Shown: positions 53,510-61,028, numbered from the stretch's first letter. The stretch is 64,000 nt of DNA from Bifidobacterium callimiconis (GCF_003952005.1 NZ_QXGJ01000009.1:50452-114451), one strand, 5' to 3'. The notes: generated by a model from the letters alone, not told the origin. Numbers and translations are program-made.

Positions 53510-53557
53510 CACCACTAGTGGTGCTCCTGCATCCAGTCTACACCACCACTGGTGGTG
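53510..53557. promoter_or_regulatory. Two CACCAC-N2-GTGGTG operator palindromes
   Basis: CACCACTAGTGGTG (53510-53523) is a perfect palindrome; CACCACTGGTGGTG (53544-53557) keeps the same arms. Their centres are 34 bp apart. They lie between the divergent HTH regulator and the amidoligase operon, so they probably bind that regulator. Confidence 0.7.
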
Positions 53558-53968
53558 AGCGCAATCGTTCAGGGGAGCCTGGCTTCGCTTTTTGTCGCGC
53601 GCCGTGGAGCCATCCCCGTGAGGGGATGGCCCAGGGCCCATGCCGCTCGTACCGTCGCGGCCCGGGCGCGCGAGAACCCGCATGAAAGGGAACGACCGGG
53701 CGCGGGGGTGCCGGCCGACGCCCAGCATCGCGCACGCCCGCCCGCATGGCAAGGATGCGCGTGTCCCCTCCGGGCGGCTCCGGGCTCCCCCCGTCTCCGG
53801 GGCAGTATCGCACGGGCCGGCCGACGGCCCGTGCAAGCCCCTCCGACTCCTCCTCCCTCCACCGCCGCACCCCTGCCGTGGTGCGGTCCACGCGCCTTGC
53901 CATGCGAACTGGCGCACGCGCCGCCGGTCATCGTCCGGCACGGAAAGCGATACGAAGGAGCGAACACC
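53558..53968 (+). other. Long GC-rich leader of the amidoligase operon
   Basis: Four hundred bases without a credible gene. Two hairpins stand out: GCCATCCCC-GTGA-GGGGATGGC (53609-53630) and GCACGGGCCG/CGGCCCGTGC (53810-53834). The amidoligase frame stays open through it, but translation yields a low-complexity Arg/Pro/Ala product. A promoter and structured leader are likely. Confidence 0.5.
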
Positions 53969-55000
53969 ATGACCGACACCGAGAACACCACCGTCATCTG
54001 CGACTCATGCGGCACCCCATGGCCACCCGACACCATGCGCACCTGCGACTGCTGTGGAGGCGGCTGCTGTGAGGACTGCATGAGACGGTGCGACCGATGC
54101 GACGACGTCCTATGCCCCGACTGCATCGAGGCATGCGAGCGATGCGGCGGAGAGTGCTGCGACAACTGCCAGCGGATATGCGAACGCTGCCTCACCCACC
54201 TGTGTGCCGACTGCGTCGAGGTGTGCGACCGATGCGGCGACATCTACTGTCCCGACTGCGTCGAATGGGACGACATCGAGGGGCACTGCGTCTGCGAGAA
54301 CTGTTGGAACACCGAACCCGACTACCGCGACCCCTACGAGGGAGTGCCCCACGCCGAACACGCCTACACGCACGGTCTCGAAATCGAGATCGACGGACAC
54401 CACGACGCGGAGCCGTTGCGAGACAGCCGGCTCATCGCGGGATGGAAGCCCGACCGGAGCCTATGCGAGGGCGGCATGGAATACCAGACCCAGCCCCTCC
54501 CATGGGACGCGGAGACCATGGACGAGCTCGAAACCCTCATCGCGGGCATCGAACCGGGCGGATGCGGCGAATGCGCCGGAGGCCACATCCACATCCGACG
54601 CACCGAACGCCAGACCCCGGCCCGCTGGTACCACGCCCTGACCGGCATCGACCACGCCCAGACCCTCGCCCTCAACATGCGCCACGACACCGATGACGAC
54701 CGATGGTGCGCCTTGCGCCACGACGCCTACCACGGCAAATGCACCGCCGTCAACGACGACCACCCCGAAACCATCGAACTACGCACCTTCGGCGCATGGA
54801 ACTCCTACTCCGCGCACCAGCTCAAACCCGCCCTGACATGGGTGCACGCCATGTGGCGATTCTTCCAGCATCACCCCCTGCACAGTCTCAAGGAGACCGA
54901 CATCCGACGCATGGCGTACGTGCAGGCCCGACAGGCCATCGGTCTGCCCCACGCCATCCAACACCTCGTAGACGCCGCGAACGGAAGGGAGAACCACTGA
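53969..55000 (+). CDS. Predicted amidoligase with five-unit Cys4 repeat domain
   Basis: The 343-residue product starts at ATG 53969 behind AAGGAG. Residues 26-100 are five back-to-back 15-residue units of pattern C-x2-C-x4-C-x2-C-x3 (for example CDRCDDVLCPDCIEA), flanked by two further CxxC pairs; they should bind several zinc ions. From residue 131 the sequence HAYTHGLEIEIDGH, GWKPDRSLCEGGMEY and CAGGHIHIRR fits the putative amidoligase family (glutamine-synthetase-like fold, ATP-dependent amide bond formation). The stop is 1 nt before the start of a class II glutamine amidotransferase, so they are co-translated and probably act together. The substrate is unknown. Confidence 0.72.
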   Translation: MTDTENTTVICDSCGTPWPPDTMRTCDCCGGGCCEDCMRRCDRCDDVLCPDCIEACERCGGECCDNCQRICERCLTHLCADCVEVCDRCGDIYCPDCVEWDDIEGHCVCENCWNTEPDYRDPYEGVPHAEHAYTHGLEIEIDGHHDAEPLRDSRLIAGWKPDRSLCEGGMEYQTQPLPWDAETMDELETLIAGIEPGGCGECAGGHIHIRRTERQTPARWYHALTGIDHAQTLALNMRHDTDDDRWCALRHDAYHGKCTAVNDDHPETIELRTFGAWNSYSAHQLKPALTWVHAMWRFFQHHPLHSLKETDIRRMAYVQARQAIGLPHAIQHLVDAANGRENH

Positions 55001-55001
55001 C

Positions 55002-55631
55002 ATGTGCGTCATCGTCACCGCCCGACCCGGCCACATGCCCGACCCCGTCAGCCTCGCCCTCATGAGCGACGCCAACCCGGACGGCGCCGGCATCGCATGG
55101 CACGACGGACACCGCCTCCACGTCCACCGGCACCCGGACAACCACCAGCTGCTCGCCTACATCCACGCCAACTGGCAATCCATCGAAAACGGCGCCGCGC
55201 TCATCCACTTCCGACTCGCCACACACGGCGCCGTATGCCTCGAAAACACCCACCCGTTCCCCTACCGGCTACCGAACGGAGAAACCGGATGGATGGCCCA
55301 CAACGGCATCGCCCACGCCTACACGCACGGCCCATATGACTCCGACAGCCGCAACGCCATCGACGCATGGCAGAACGGCGAAACCGACCTCGCCGATGGC
55401 GTGAACGGCAAATTCGCGCTCATCACCAGCCAAGGCGAGATCCGATGGCTCACCGGCGAACAGGCCCTCACCGACGGCGTCAGCGTATCCAACACATGGT
55501 GGATGGACCCCGCCGAATGGACCCTCCCATACGAACTCGGCTACCAGACCGCCCTCGAAGACCTCGAAGCCAACGGATACGACCACGACGACCTGTACGC
55601 CCAGACCGGCATCCCCGACTGGCGGCCATGA
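55002..55631 (+). CDS. Class II glutamine amidotransferase (Ntn hydrolase)
   Basis: The 209-residue product begins MCVIV, so Cys2 becomes the N-terminal nucleophile. NPDGAGIAWHDG, ALIHFRLATHGAVCLENTHPF and GWMAHNGIAHAYTH are the conserved glutamine-site motifs (Arg, His and Asn-Gly). No synthetase domain is fused. The ribosome binding site GGAAGGGAG lies inside the end of the amidoligase gene. It should release ammonia from glutamine for, or hydrolyse a gamma-glutamyl product of, the neighbouring amidoligase (inference from neighbourhood). Confidence 0.82.
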   Translation: MCVIVTARPGHMPDPVSLALMSDANPDGAGIAWHDGHRLHVHRHPDNHQLLAYIHANWQSIENGAALIHFRLATHGAVCLENTHPFPYRLPNGETGWMAHNGIAHAYTHGPYDSDSRNAIDAWQNGETDLADGVNGKFALITSQGEIRWLTGEQALTDGVSVSNTWWMDPAEWTLPYELGYQTALEDLEANGYDHDDLYAQTGIPDWRP

Positions 55632-55752
55632 CGACCGGCCCCCGGCGCGCATCCAACGTGCCCGGGACCGCACCCACCCACCATCCCACCGCCGGCACGC
55701 ACACGGCCGGCGGAAAAGGACCCGTCCCTGACGGGCCGGGACAGTGTCTCCA

Positions 55753-55864
55753 TCGGTGCTGCGTCGCGGGGATGAGGACGCGGCCGAGCGCGTCAAACCG
55801 GGAGACGCCTGACGGCGCCGCCACGGTTTGACACGCCGTCCTCATCCCCGCGACACAACACCGA
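55753..55864. repeat. Long inverted repeat after the amidotransferase gene
   Basis: The arm 55753-55800 and the arm 55824-55864 pair through TCGGTG/CACCGA, TCGCGGGGATGAGGACG/CGTCCTCATCCCCGCGA (17 bp, perfect) and GTCAAACCG/CGGTTTGAC. As RNA it would be a stem of about 40 bp with a 23-nt loop. It immediately precedes structured repeat copy 1. Confidence 0.82.
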
Positions 55865-55876
55865 CAGGAGGGAAAT

Positions 55877-56182
55877 GGACCGCCGCGGGGCGGCGGGCAT
55901 CCATTCCCGTGTGGAGTCGGACTGCGTCCGACGCTGTTCCGGCCTCACGCCCTTCGGGCGTGGGGCCCTTTTGTTTCTTGGTGACCTGCCGGCATGGCCA
56001 GCAGAGCATACCCGGCGGTCGGAACCCGTCAACGCGAGCACGCGGGGGAGCGGCTGCGCCGCCCCTCGCGCGTCGCCTATGACGGAACCCGCTGCGCCGG
56101 GTAACGCTCTCGCTGACCAGCAGGTCACCAAGAAAAAACACACGGCCTGATACCAAGGCCCGACCCCGAAAGGAACACCACC
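55877..56182 (+). repeat. Structured leader repeat, copy 1
   Basis: It contains hairpin GCCGCggggCGGC, hairpin GTCGGACtGCGTCCGAC-like, an intrinsic terminator (GGCCTCACGCC 55941-55951, loop CTTCG, GGCGTGGGGCC 55957-55967, then CTTTTGTTTC), and a 130-nt domain closed by TTTCTTGGTGACCTGC (55974-55989) and GCAGGTCACCAAGAAA (56120-56135). A small GGCCT/AGGCC hairpin and GAAAGGA then lead to the ATG at 56183. Copies 2-4 are near identical but extend further upstream. Confidence 0.85.
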
Positions 56183-56674
56183 ATGCAGACCCTCACCATC
56201 AACGGAAAAGCCGTCACAGTCACCATCGACTGGTACGTGTTCGACCGCGCACTGGGAGCCATGTCCCACGAGGACAGGAACGAACTGGACGCCACCCGCG
56301 GCGCGACATGGCACGGCGACCCCGACAAGGGAGGCATCCCGAACGGACTCGACGCCTACCACATCGAAATCACCCGCTACAAGGCCGGCAACGGACTCGC
56401 CGTCCGCATCATCAACACCGACCCCGAACAGGACGACATCTCACCGATCAGCCAGAACATCGGACAGGCCACGGCCGACGAACTGACCTTCTGGGAAAAC
56501 CACAACAACCTCTACGCGACCAGCGAGATGGAACGCGCCGGCATCATCGAACCCACCGGCATCGAAACCACCTTCGGCCCCCACAACACCACAAGCCGCC
56601 TCATGCGATTCACCGCACCATACCGGACCCCGGCACTCGAAGCCCTCGCCCGCCACGACGCGGAAACCCGCTGA
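56183..56674 (+). CDS. Element-encoded protein of unknown function (after repeat copy 1)
   Basis: The 163-residue product starts at ATG 56183 behind GAAAGGAACACCACC. It begins MQTLTINGKAVTVTIDWYVFDRAL and is acidic and soluble, with no signal or membrane segment. The repeat-derived leader ends at its start codon. No family was recognised. It is followed by a GCCGGCCCC/GGGGCCGGC hairpin and the next ORF. Confidence 0.65.
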   Translation: MQTLTINGKAVTVTIDWYVFDRALGAMSHEDRNELDATRGATWHGDPDKGGIPNGLDAYHIEITRYKAGNGLAVRIINTDPEQDDISPISQNIGQATADELTFWENHNNLYATSEMERAGIIEPTGIETTFGPHNTTSRLMRFTAPYRTPALEALARHDAETR

Positions 56675-56693
56675 CCACCACACCGAAAACACC

Positions 56694-56715
56694 GCCGGCC
56701 CCACACGGGGCCGGC
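56694..56715 (+). other. Spacer hairpin before the 56738 start
   Basis: GCCGGCCCC (56694-56702), loop ACAC, GGGGCCGGC (56707-56715), 22 nt before the ATG and followed by AAGGAAAGGA. There is no U-run, so it is not an ordinary terminator. Confidence 0.6.
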
Positions 56716-56737
56716 ACCCCAAGGAAAGGAACACACC

Positions 56738-57277
56738 ATGACCACCGCAACCCTCACCCCGGAAAACGCCACCAAGGCCATCAACGACATCCGACGCGAC
56801 ATCACCGGCCGACTGCTGTCCATCATCCGCCGAGCACAACAGGGCGAGCCCATCGCCATGGACGAACTCGCATGGGCCGCCGACCTCATCACCGCCAGCC
56901 CCTCTAACCGCGACATGACCATCCTCGCCGCCATACACCCCGACACCAGCGACCATGACCTGACCCACATCGGCACCCACACCGACGAACGGTCCAGAAC
57001 CATCGTCGACCGCCTCATGACCCAAGCCCCCGAACACACCGACGCACTCACCCGCACCCGCCGCCTCGCCGAATCCATGGCCGAAGCCACAAAAGACACC
57101 AAAACCAGCGCCGGCCCCCTCGCCACCGCCGCCTACCTCGCGTGGACGGACGACGACACCACGAACGCCGTCCGACGCGCGCTCGAAGCCCTCATCATCG
57201 ACCAGACCGAGACACTGCCCGCGATCATCCTCGCCATGATCGACCAGCACATCACCGCCGGCCAGCTCGAACGCTAA
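56738..57277 (+). CDS. DUF4192-like protein
   Basis: The 179-residue, mostly helical protein starts behind AAGGAAAGGA. LATAAYLAWTDDDTTNAVRRALEALIIDQTETLPAIILAMIDQHITAG resembles the C-terminal helical part of DUF4192 proteins common on actinobacterial mobile elements; a related protein is encoded at 61029. The assignment is tentative and the function unknown. Confidence 0.55.
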   Translation: MTTATLTPENATKAINDIRRDITGRLLSIIRRAQQGEPIAMDELAWAADLITASPSNRDMTILAAIHPDTSDHDLTHIGTHTDERSRTIVDRLMTQAPEHTDALTRTRRLAESMAEATKDTKTSAGPLATAAYLAWTDDDTTNAVRRALEALIIDQTETLPAIILAMIDQHITAGQLER

Positions 57278-57287
57278 ACCACAACCG

Positions 57288-57311
57288 GCCGCGCCCCACA
57301 GGGGGCGCGGC
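57288..57311 (+). other. Spacer hairpin before the 57334 start
   Basis: GCCGCGCCCC (57288-57297) and GGGGCGCGGC (57302-57311) form a 10-bp stem 22 nt before the next ATG, followed by GGAAAGGAG. Confidence 0.6.
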
Positions 57312-57333
57312 ACCCCACGGAAAGGAGCGCGCC

Positions 57334-57588
57334 ATGCCCGCCCCCATCATCACCAGGCGTAACGAACCCGACAGCGGCCCGGACGCTGACTGGACCACAT
57401 GGACCGACGCCGGCATAGAACAAATGCTCGCCGACATCGGATACCGCACCGCACGAGTCACCGCCGCCATCGCATGGCACCAGCACAACAAAAACGACCG
57501 CATCGAAACCATCGAACAATCACGCCGTATCGCACTCGACTACATCGACGACCTACGCGGACTGCTCAACCGCGACGCCACCCGATAA
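57334..57588 (+). CDS. Small element protein of unknown function
   Basis: The 84-residue product starts at ATG 57334 behind GGAAAGGAGCGCGCC. It is helical and charged (WTDAGIEQMLADIGYRTARVTAAIAWHQHNKNDRIETIEQSRRIALDYIDDLRGLLN). No family was recognised. The next gene starts 27 nt after its stop. Confidence 0.6.
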   Translation: MPAPIITRRNEPDSGPDADWTTWTDAGIEQMLADIGYRTARVTAAIAWHQHNKNDRIETIEQSRRIALDYIDDLRGLLNRDATR

Positions 57589-57614
57589 AACCCAGCCAGA
57601 CAAAGGAGAACCCC

Positions 57615-57980
57615 ATGAAAACCATCAACGCCATCATCGTCGAACCCGGCCGGCCACCCCGCGCCGCCGAGATCCCCGACACCCTCGAAGCCAAACAGCA
57701 CATCGTCGACGGATACATCGAAAGCGTCCCCATCGCCGACGACGTATCCCTCTACTGCAACGAGGAAGGCAAACTCAACGGACTGCCCCTCAACCGCGCC
57801 CTACACGACAGAAACGGCGACATCTACGAGATCATCGCCGGAACCTTCCTCATCACCGGATACAACCCTTCAACCGGCGAGGACGAGAGCCTGAACGACG
57901 AACAGACCGAACACTACACCCGCATGTTCACCCACTCCGAAACCTTCGCCCTGACCGACACCCACATCATCGTCCAATGA
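57615..57980 (+). CDS. DUF3846 domain protein
   Basis: The 121-residue product starts at ATG 57615 behind AAAGGAG. INAIIVEPGRPPRAAEIPDTLEAKQHIVDGYIESVPIADDVSLYCNEEGKLNGLPLNRAL...GTFLITGY is the DUF3846 pattern, found in plasmids, phages and integrative elements; its role is unknown. It is followed by structured repeat copy 2. Confidence 0.8.
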   Translation: MKTINAIIVEPGRPPRAAEIPDTLEAKQHIVDGYIESVPIADDVSLYCNEEGKLNGLPLNRALHDRNGDIYEIIAGTFLITGYNPSTGEDESLNDEQTEHYTRMFTHSETFALTDTHIIVQ

Positions 57981-57986
57981 CACTAG

Positions 57987-58437
57987 GCCGCGCCGACGGG
58001 GCGCTCCTCCGGCGTGGCTCGGGCGCGGGAAGGGGCCGTCGTTCCCGGAACCCCAGGTGGGGTTCGCGGTCGCGACGGCCGTGAGGGAAACCACCCGCGG
58101 TTTCCCTCAAACTCCCTTTCCCGTCGAAACATCGGACCGCCGCGAAGCGGCGGGCATCCATCCCCGTGTGGAGTCGGACTGCGTCCGACGCTGTTCCGGC
58201 CTCACGCCCTTCGGGCGTGGGGCCCTTTTGTTTCTTGGTGACCTGCCGGCATGGCCAGCAGAGCATACCCGGCGGTCGGAACCCGTCAACACGAGCACGC
58301 GGGGGAGCGGCTGCGCCGCCCCTCGCGCGTCGCCTATGACGGAACCCGCTGCGTCGGGTAACGCTCTCGCTGACCAACAGGTCACCAAGAAAAAACACAC
58401 GGCCTTCAATCAAGGCCCGACCGAAAGGAACACCACC
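57987..58437 (+). repeat. Structured leader repeat, copy 2
   Basis: The full-length form has an upstream section, the hairpin GAGGGAAACC/GGTTTCCCTC (58083-58108), a GCCGCgaaGCGGC hairpin, the terminator (58198-58224) and the closing helix TTTCTTGGTGACCTG (58231-58245) with CAGGTCACCAAGAAA (58378-58392). GGCCTT/AAGGCC and CGAAAGGAA precede the ATG at 58438. Confidence 0.87.
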
Positions 58438-58779
58438 ATGACTACCATCCACCACATGCCGACCGGCCCCCGACCCCTCAACCAGCTCGCCGCCGAGGTC
58501 ATCGGCTACATCACCGCCTACTGGCAGGAATGCTCAAACGGCCACAACTACCTCGCCATCAACCACGACGGCCGCACCGCCCGCGACATGGCATACGATT
58601 ACATGACCGAACGCTACGAGGACTACCTCTCCACCATCGACGACGAACAGGGCGAAGGGACCCTCGACGAGCTCGCCAGCCAATCACCCGTGCCCGTCGA
58701 CGGCGGCGCCGCGCCCATCGAACAGGCCATGGCCGCATTCGACGCCATGTTCGACCACCTCTGGCCGGTCGCCAAGTAA
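58438..58779 (+). CDS. Element-encoded protein of unknown function (after repeat copy 2)
   Basis: The 113-residue product starts at ATG 58438. It is acidic, with a central VIGYITAYWQECSNGHNYLAINHDGRTARDMAYDYMTERYEDYLSTID. The layout resembles small regulators or anti-defence proteins of mobile elements only in size and charge; no homology was recognised. A 9-bp inverted repeat (GTTCCGGTC/GACCGGAAC, 58790-58825) follows it and may end the transcript. Confidence 0.62.
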   Translation: MTTIHHMPTGPRPLNQLAAEVIGYITAYWQECSNGHNYLAINHDGRTARDMAYDYMTERYEDYLSTIDDEQGEGTLDELASQSPVPVDGGAAPIEQAMAAFDAMFDHLWPVAK

Positions 58780-58855
58780 ACCGCGCCAACGTTCCGGTCC
58801 GGGACATCACACCCCTAGACCGGAACACGATTCTCGACACACCATACATCTAAAA

Positions 58856-58873
58856 TGATTACAATAGTAATCA
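58856..58873. promoter_or_regulatory. RelB operator palindrome
   Basis: TGATTAC-AATA-GTAATCA (58856-58873) is a perfect 7-bp inverted repeat in an A/T-rich promoter patch, 36 bp before the antitoxin start. Autorepression is typical of this class. Confidence 0.68.
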
Positions 58874-58908
58874 CAATATTATCCATTTATGGAATGGAGG
58901 AGACCATC

Positions 58909-59214
58909 ATGGCAGGAATATCGCTGGACAACCTCGTATCCGTGTCCGAGCTCAGCCACGGCGGGGTCAGCCGCACCCTCTCCCGCGTCACGGACGACAA
59001 CCCCGTCGTCGTCATGCGCAACAACAAACCAGCCGCCGTGGTCATCACTCCCGACGACTACCGGCGATACACCGAGGCGCTGGAGGACATCAACCTGTAC
59101 GCCGAAGCCGAGGAACGCACGCGCGAGGACGATGGCACCCGTCTGACCATGGACGACGTGTTCGGCGCCGACTACCAGCCCGTCGACGACGGATTCGAGC
59201 CGGAGTTCGAATAA
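58909..59214 (+). CDS. RelB/Phd-type antitoxin
   Basis: The 101-residue product starts at ATG 58909 behind GGAGGAG (ATG 58894 is an alternative). LDNLVSVSELSHGGVSRTLSRVTDDNPVVVMRNNKPAAVVITPDDYRRYTEALED is the Phd/YefM-like DNA-binding fold; the acidic C-terminus binds the toxin. Its stop codon overlaps the toxin start by one base (TAATG), showing coupled translation. Confidence 0.88.
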   Translation: MAGISLDNLVSVSELSHGGVSRTLSRVTDDNPVVVMRNNKPAAVVITPDDYRRYTEALEDINLYAEAEERTREDDGTRLTMDDVFGADYQPVDDGFEPEFE

Positions 59215-59531
59215 TGGCATGGAGCATCGAATTCACCAAGGCCGCGACCAAGGACGTGAGCCGACTACGGGAACCCGCCAGAAGCCACGTGCACGCCATG
59301 CTCGCCCGAGTTGCCGAAAATCCGCTGCCATCCACCGAGGGCGGATACGGCAAACCGTTGGGACACAAGCAGGGCGGCAACCTCACCGGCTACTTCAAGG
59401 TCAAGCTCAGAGGCGACGGATTGCGCGTCGTCTACCGGCTTGAACGCACCGAACGCGCCATGATCGTCATCATCGTGTCCATCCGCGACGATGGCGCCGT
59501 CTACAAGGAAGCCGTCCGTAGAATCCAGTGA
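59214..59531 (+). CDS. relE: RelE/ParE-type toxin
   Basis: The 105-residue toxin shows SIEFTKAATKDVSRLREPARSHVHAMLARVAENP...YGKPLGHKQGGNLTGYFKVKLRGDGLRVVYRLERTERAMIVIIVSIRDDGAVYKEAVRR, the RelE fold with the basic surface and R-(x)-VYR core. RelE members cut mRNA on the ribosome, whereas ParE members poison gyrase; which applies cannot be told from the sequence alone. Confidence 0.88.
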   Translation: MAWSIEFTKAATKDVSRLREPARSHVHAMLARVAENPLPSTEGGYGKPLGHKQGGNLTGYFKVKLRGDGLRVVYRLERTERAMIVIIVSIRDDGAVYKEAVRRIQ

Positions 59532-59537
59532 CCATGG

Positions 59538-59938
59538 CGTCGTTCCCGGAACCCCAGGTGGGGTTCGCGGTCGCGACGGCCGTGAGGGAAACCACCCGCG
59601 GTTTCCCTCAAACTCCCTTTCCCGTCGAAACATCGGACCGCCGCGAAGCGGCGGGCATCCATCCCCGTGTGGAGTCGGACTGCGTCCGACGCTGTTCCGG
59701 CCTCACGCCCTTCGGGCGTGGGGCCCTTTTGTTTCTTGGTGACCTGCCGGCATGGCCAGCAGAGCATACCCGACGGTCGGAACCCGTCAACGCGAGCACG
59801 CGGGGGAGCGGCTGCGCCGCCCCTCGCGCGTCGCCTATGACGGAACCCGCTGCGTCGGGTAACGCTCTCGCTGACCAGCAGGTCACCAAGAAAAAACACA
59901 CGGCCTTCAATCAAGGCCCGACCGAAAGGAACACCACC
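59538..59938 (+). repeat. Structured leader repeat, copy 3
   Basis: The same modules as copy 2: terminator 59699-59725, closing helix TTTCTTGGTGACCTGC (59732-59747) with GCAGGTCACCAAGAAA (59878-59893), then GGCCTT/AAGGCC and the ribosome binding site before ATG 59939. It begins 7 bp after the RelE stop and lacks the upstream section shared by copies 2 and 4. Confidence 0.87.
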
Positions 59939-60565
59939 ATGGACTCCATCACCACGGCAAAGACGCTGATCGATCAGGACTACGTACGATGGAACCCGGG
60001 AGAGGAGGACTTCACCCCGTCCGACGCGACGCTCGAGGCCGCGTTCAGCATCCTCGCCCCATGCGAATTCGACCGCGCGGCACTGGACCGTTGGGCACGC
60101 GACCGCGCCGACACCGCCGGATACGCCACGTTCTTCGGCTCGGCCGAGAACGCGATCGACGAATCGAACATCAAGACATGCGAGGCCATCCTCGACGATC
60201 TCGGCGAGAACTGCCGTGAGGTCCGCGACGGGCTCGAGGTCGAGATCTTCTACGAGATGCCCATGTACCACGGCTGGGAGCAGACCCCCACCATCGCCGC
60301 CGCGTTCATGTACGGCGCGGAACGATTCATCGAGGACGAATACGCCATCCTCGACGAGGACGACTATATCGAACGCGAGGAGAAGTGGCTTTGGGAGACG
60401 TTCACCTGGACCGTCGGCGACCGCATCCCCGAGGACGTGGACCCGGAGTACGTGTACCTCGCATGGCGCGACGACGCCGAACCCTACAGCGGAGGCCCCG
60501 GACCCGAGACCGACAAACTCCCCGCCTACATCGCCAAGGCCCGCATCATGACCGCCAACGCATGA
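59939..60565 (+). CDS. Acidic element-encoded protein of unknown function (after repeat copy 3)
   Basis: The 208-residue product is strongly acidic, with clusters such as FIEDEYAILDEDDYIEREEKW and RIPEDVDPEYVY. There is no signal or membrane helix. The charge and mobile-element context resemble DNA-mimic antirestriction proteins, but no ArdA or Ocr motif was recognised, so this is only a suggestion. Confidence 0.62.
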   Translation: MDSITTAKTLIDQDYVRWNPGEEDFTPSDATLEAAFSILAPCEFDRAALDRWARDRADTAGYATFFGSAENAIDESNIKTCEAILDDLGENCREVRDGLEVEIFYEMPMYHGWEQTPTIAAAFMYGAERFIEDEYAILDEDDYIEREEKWLWETFTWTVGDRIPEDVDPEYVYLAWRDDAEPYSGGPGPETDKLPAYIAKARIMTANA

Positions 60566-60577
60566 CCCGACCCCCAA

Positions 60578-61028
60578 CCGCGCCGGCAGGGCACCCCTCC
60601 GGCGCGGCCCCGAACGCGGGAAGGGGCCGTCCCTCCCGGAACCCCGCAGGGGGTTCGCGGTCGCGACGGCCGTGAGGGAAACCACCCGCGGTTTCCCTCA
60701 AACTCCCTTTCCCGTCGAAACATCGGACCGCCGCGAAGCGGCGGGCATCCATCCCCGTGTGGAGTCGGACTGCGTCCGACGCTGTTCCGGCCTCACGCCC
60801 TTCGGGCGTGGGGCCCTTTTGTTTCTTGGTGACCTGCCGGCATGGCCAGCAGAGCATACCCGACGGTCGGAACCCGTCAACACGAGCACGCGGGGGAGCG
60901 GCTGCGCCGCCCCTCGCGCGTCGCCTATGACGGAACCCGCTGCGCCGGGTAACGCTCTCGCTGACCAGCAGGTCACCAAGAAAAAACACACGGCCTTCAA
61001 TCAAGGCCCGACCGAAAGGAACACCACC
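60578..61028 (+). repeat. Structured leader repeat, copy 4
   Basis: The same modules: hairpin GAGGGAAACC/GGTTTCCCTC, terminator 60789-60815, closing helix 60832-60847 with 60968-60983, the GGCCTT/AAGGCC hairpin and GAAAGGAACACCACC before ATG 61029. The upstream section matches that of copy 2. Confidence 0.87.

Noticed and set aside
53552..53968. N-terminal extension of the amidoligase frame
   Set aside because: The translation is Arg/Pro/Ala low complexity, while ATG 53969 has a good ribosome binding site and begins directly before the Cys-rich domain.
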